6,443 nt of DNA, from positions 1 to 6,443 of the forward strand of contig JAFPUA010000147.1 in the NCBI GenBank assembly GCA_017413305.1. The letters are read 5' to 3'. Below the pieces are notes generated by a model, which saw only the letters and a program-made list of their open reading frames with translations, was not told the DNA's origin and made no database searches. How positions within the stretch are numbered: the stretch's first letter is position 1; each line of letters opens with the position of its first letter. Positions 4,683-6,443 of this stretch are shown here, piece after piece. The stretch is from Candidatus Ruminimicrobiellum caprinum (GTDB taxonomy: Bacteria > Elusimicrobiota > Endomicrobiia > Endomicrobiales > Endomicrobiaceae). A program made the position numbers and the translations under genes.

Positions 4683-4700
4683 TAGAAAATTTGCTATAAT
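4672..4700 (+). promoter_or_regulatory. Promoter of the plus-strand membrane protein and methyltransferase genes
   Basis: A perfect TATAAT (4695-4700) is preceded by TGC, giving an extended -10. The -35 position (4672-4677) is only a run of T. The start point would be near 4707, leaving a leader of about 20 bases with an AGGAGG ribosome site. The -35 region overlaps that of the divergent minus-strand promoter, so the two may compete for polymerase. Confidence 0.65.
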
Positions 4701-4725
4701 AAGAAACATTATTTTAGGAGGAACA

Positions 4726-5628
4726 ATGAACTTATTAGCTGAAAATAAAAAACAATATTTCATTATTATGTTGTTTGAATTAGCAATCTTATCGTGTGTT
4801 TATTGGATGTTCTTTGATTTTAAGTTTTCTTCTTTGATTGTGTATATTCTTGCAGTTGGTTTTTATTTTACAATGTATAGAATTTGGTTGAGAATTTTTG
4901 ATAGAAAAGAAAATTTTTTATTTCCCCCTGTAGAACGCTTTTCTGTAATAAGTGTGATGTTCTTGTTATTTGTTCTTGCAGTTAACTCTTTTGATTTAAC
5001 AAAGTATACAGATATGTTTTGTGTTTACACTGCACTATTTTTTATTTTTCTTCTCTATTACATGTTTAGAAAGAAAAAACAAAAAAAATCGCCTGTATCT
5101 GAAATAAAATTTTCGTTGACTATGGAAATATTAACTGCTATGTGCGGTATGTTTTTGTTTTTTGATTTATTGGTTTTTATCTATGATAGGTTAAGTCTTC
5201 AGTTAATTTTGTATTTGCCGTTTTTGTTTTTAATACTTTCGTTTATTGTTTGTATTTACAAAAAAACTTTTACTTTTAATTCTTTTTCTTCTCTGATTTT
5301 ATTTTTTAATATTTATGTAATGGCAACTTTGATGTTAGTTGTAAATTATATAAATTTTAATTACTTTTCGTTTATGGCAATAATTCATTTTATTCTTTTT
5401 TCTGCAGCAATCTTAGTAATGCTTTCAAATTCTTATGAGAACGAAAGTGTTGATTCACAAAACAGTTTAGAAAATATGGCATTAATATTTTTAAATATTG
5501 TGCTAATATTTATCTCATTAAATAATATCTTGTCTATGCGAATTCCGGAAATATTTACAAGTTATTTACATTTTATATCAATATTATTTGTTTGCTATTT
5601 AGGTTATAAGAATTATAAGATGTTGTAA
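4726..5628 (+). CDS. Polytopic membrane protein of unknown function, about ten helices
   Basis: I do not recognise a family for this 300-residue protein. It is very hydrophobic, with about ten predicted membrane segments near residues 11-30, 35-53, 72-88, 97-113, 132-153, 157-177, 185-206, 213-233, 251-269 and 276-294. Basic stretches (RIWLRIFDRK at 52-61, RKKKQKK at 115-121, KK at 179-180 and the C-terminal YKNYK) all fall on the side predicted to be cytoplasmic, so both ends should face the cytoplasm. There are no charged residues well inside the helices and no conserved motif, which argues against a typical transporter or enzyme. The start is firm: a full AGGAGG site four bases before the ATG. 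It is followed 11 bases later by the methyltransferase gene and probably shares its promoter. Being rich in Phe, Leu and Ile codons of the TTT/TTA/ATT type, it is even more AT-rich than its neighbours, as expected of a membrane protein in such a genome. Confidence 0.88.
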   Translation: MNLLAENKKQYFIIMLFELAILSCVYWMFFDFKFSSLIVYILAVGFYFTMYRIWLRIFDRKENFLFPPVERFSVISVMFLLFVLAVNSFDLTKYTDMFCVYTALFFIFLLYYMFRKKKQKKSPVSEIKFSLTMEILTAMCGMFLFFDLLVFIYDRLSLQLILYLPFLFLILSFIVCIYKKTFTFNSFSSLILFFNIYVMATLMLVVNYINFNYFSFMAIIHFILFSAAILVMLSNSYENESVDSQNSLENMALIFLNIVLIFISLNNILSMRIPEIFTSYLHFISILFVCYLGYKNYKML

Positions 5629-5639
5629 AAGGAAGAAAT

Positions 5640-6443
5640 ATGTCATTGAAACATAAAATTATTAAAGTTAAAGCAGAAAAAATAGTGTTCCCGGGGAATG
5701 TTCTTTGCAGATGTGAAGACGGAATTGCCCTTTTTACGGAAGGATTACTCCCCGGAGAAGAAGCAGAAGTTTTTGTTACAAGAGATAAAAAAACTTTCAG
5801 AGAAGCAAAACTTGAAAAAATTCTTGTAGAGTCACCATTAAGAAAAGAACCTAAATGTGCATCCTTTGGTATATGTGGCGGTTGTTCTTTTGAACATACG
5901 GACTACGAAAACCAAATAAAGTTTAAAACAGATTGTGTAAAAGAATTATTAAATTTTATAAATATTGAGATACCGCAAGCCAAGCAAAGTCCTGTTCAAT
6001 GGAACTATAGAAATAAAATGGAATTTAGCTTTTATAATGAAAGAAAAGAAAACGAAGATATTTCTGTTGGACTGGGTCTACATTGCAAAGGAAGTTTTTA
6101 CAAATATTCCGAAATCCCACCTTGTTTTATTGCTGACGAAGATATTATGAAGGCTGCTGAAATAGTGAAAGAGTTTGCAATAAGTACAGGATTAAAAGCA
6201 TATAACAACAAAAGCCACGAAGATTTTTTCAGACATTTAGTTTTAAGGAAAGGCGTTAATACAGGAGATTTGCTTGTAAATATTGTTACTAATAAACAAG
6301 ATGATATAAATAAAAATTTTTTTGATTCTGTCGTAAAGGAATTATCTTCTTTTTGTTCGTCGATATATTGGACTGAAAATTCAAAATTTTCCGATGCAGT
6401 TAATGCAGAAAAAATAACACTTCTATATGGTAATGAAAATATA
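5640..6443 (+). CDS. rlmD: 23S rRNA (uracil-C5)-methyltransferase, TrmA/RumA family, N-terminal 268 residues
   Basis: Enzymes of this family methylate carbon 5 of a specific uridine in 23S rRNA or tRNA using S-adenosylmethionine. The N terminus (about residues 5-62) is a TRAM-type RNA-binding beta domain, with the typical GLLPGEEAEV turn. It is followed by the [4Fe-4S] signature: Cys73, Cys79 and Cys82 in the segment KCASFGICGGCSF, and a fourth candidate ligand, Cys162, in IPPCFI. The spacing is close to that of E. coli RlmD (RumA). The NYRNKMEFSF segment (122-131) and the FFRHLVLRKG segment are also family features. The catalytic Rossmann domain, with its Cys nucleophile, lies beyond the right edge. 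The start is the ATG at 5640, four bases after GGAAG, and the gene follows the membrane protein by 11 bases. Family assignment is secure. The symbol is a best guess, since RlmC, RlmCD and TrmA relatives differ mainly in the missing part. Confidence 0.9.
   Translation, partial: MSLKHKIIKVKAEKIVFPGNVLCRCEDGIALFTEGLLPGEEAEVFVTRDKKTFREAKLEKILVESPLRKEPKCASFGICGGCSFEHTDYENQIKFKTDCVKELLNFINIEIPQAKQSPVQWNYRNKMEFSFYNERKENEDISVGLGLHCKGSFYKYSEIPPCFIADEDIMKAAEIVKEFAISTGLKAYNNKSHEDFFRHLVLRKGVNTGDLLVNIVTNKQDDINKNFFDSVVKELSSFCSSIYWTENSKFSDAVNAEKITLLYGNENI

Noticed and set aside
5965..6150. Plus-strand reading frame of 61 codons
   Set aside because: It lies out of frame within the RlmD-type methyltransferase gene.

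Overview
The window is AT-rich bacterial chromosome. A compact housekeeping cluster lies on the minus strand: rpmE (L31), prfA (RF1), prmC (RF1/RF2 glutamine methyltransferase) and the 5' part of murA. Two tandem type IV pilin-like genes sit between prmC and murA. A divergent plus-strand pair at the right holds a ten-helix membrane protein of unknown function and the start of an RlmD/RumA-type [4Fe-4S] rRNA uracil methyltransferase. An oxygen-sensitive iron-sulfur enzyme, AT-rich DNA and tandem pilins of this type would suit an anaerobic bacterium, possibly Elusimicrobiota/Endomicrobia-like. That placement is a low-confidence guess, because no rRNA or other phylogenetic marker is present.

Layout from left to right. 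Bases 1-571 hold partial murA (-) with its own extended -10 promoter (600-628). Bases 630-666 form the intrinsic terminator of the pilin operon. Bases 725-1189 and 1225-1620 are the two pilins (-). Bases 1621-1975 contain a consensus sigma70-type promoter followed by a long, highly structured leader of about 320 nt upstream of the first pilin. Bases 2036-2177 are a MITE-like element: 13-bp perfect terminal inverted repeats flanked exactly by 7-bp direct repeats. Bases 2201-4527 are prmC, prfA and rpmE (-), with a terminator-like hairpin between rpmE and prfA. Bases 4528-4725 are a divergent control region with at least three predicted promoters. Bases 4726-6443 are the plus-strand pair.

Translation termination genes work together here. 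PrfA reads UAA/UAG and hydrolyses peptidyl-tRNA with its GGQ loop. PrmC, whose gene overlaps prfA by 14 bases, methylates that glutamine. L31 is a zinc-binding 50S protein and the methyltransferase modifies 23S rRNA, so four of the genes concern the ribosome.

The most interesting part is the pilin leader. It folds on paper into several hairpins whose G-U pairs make sense only on the minus strand. A terminator-like hairpin has a loop that is complementary, over 10 nt, to a segment about 120 nt upstream. The 5' arm of that hairpin can instead pair upstream as an anti-terminator. A separate 9-bp helix can hide the Shine-Dalgarno sequence of the first pilin. This is the architecture of a riboswitch- or attenuator-type control element, and I do not recognise it as a known class.
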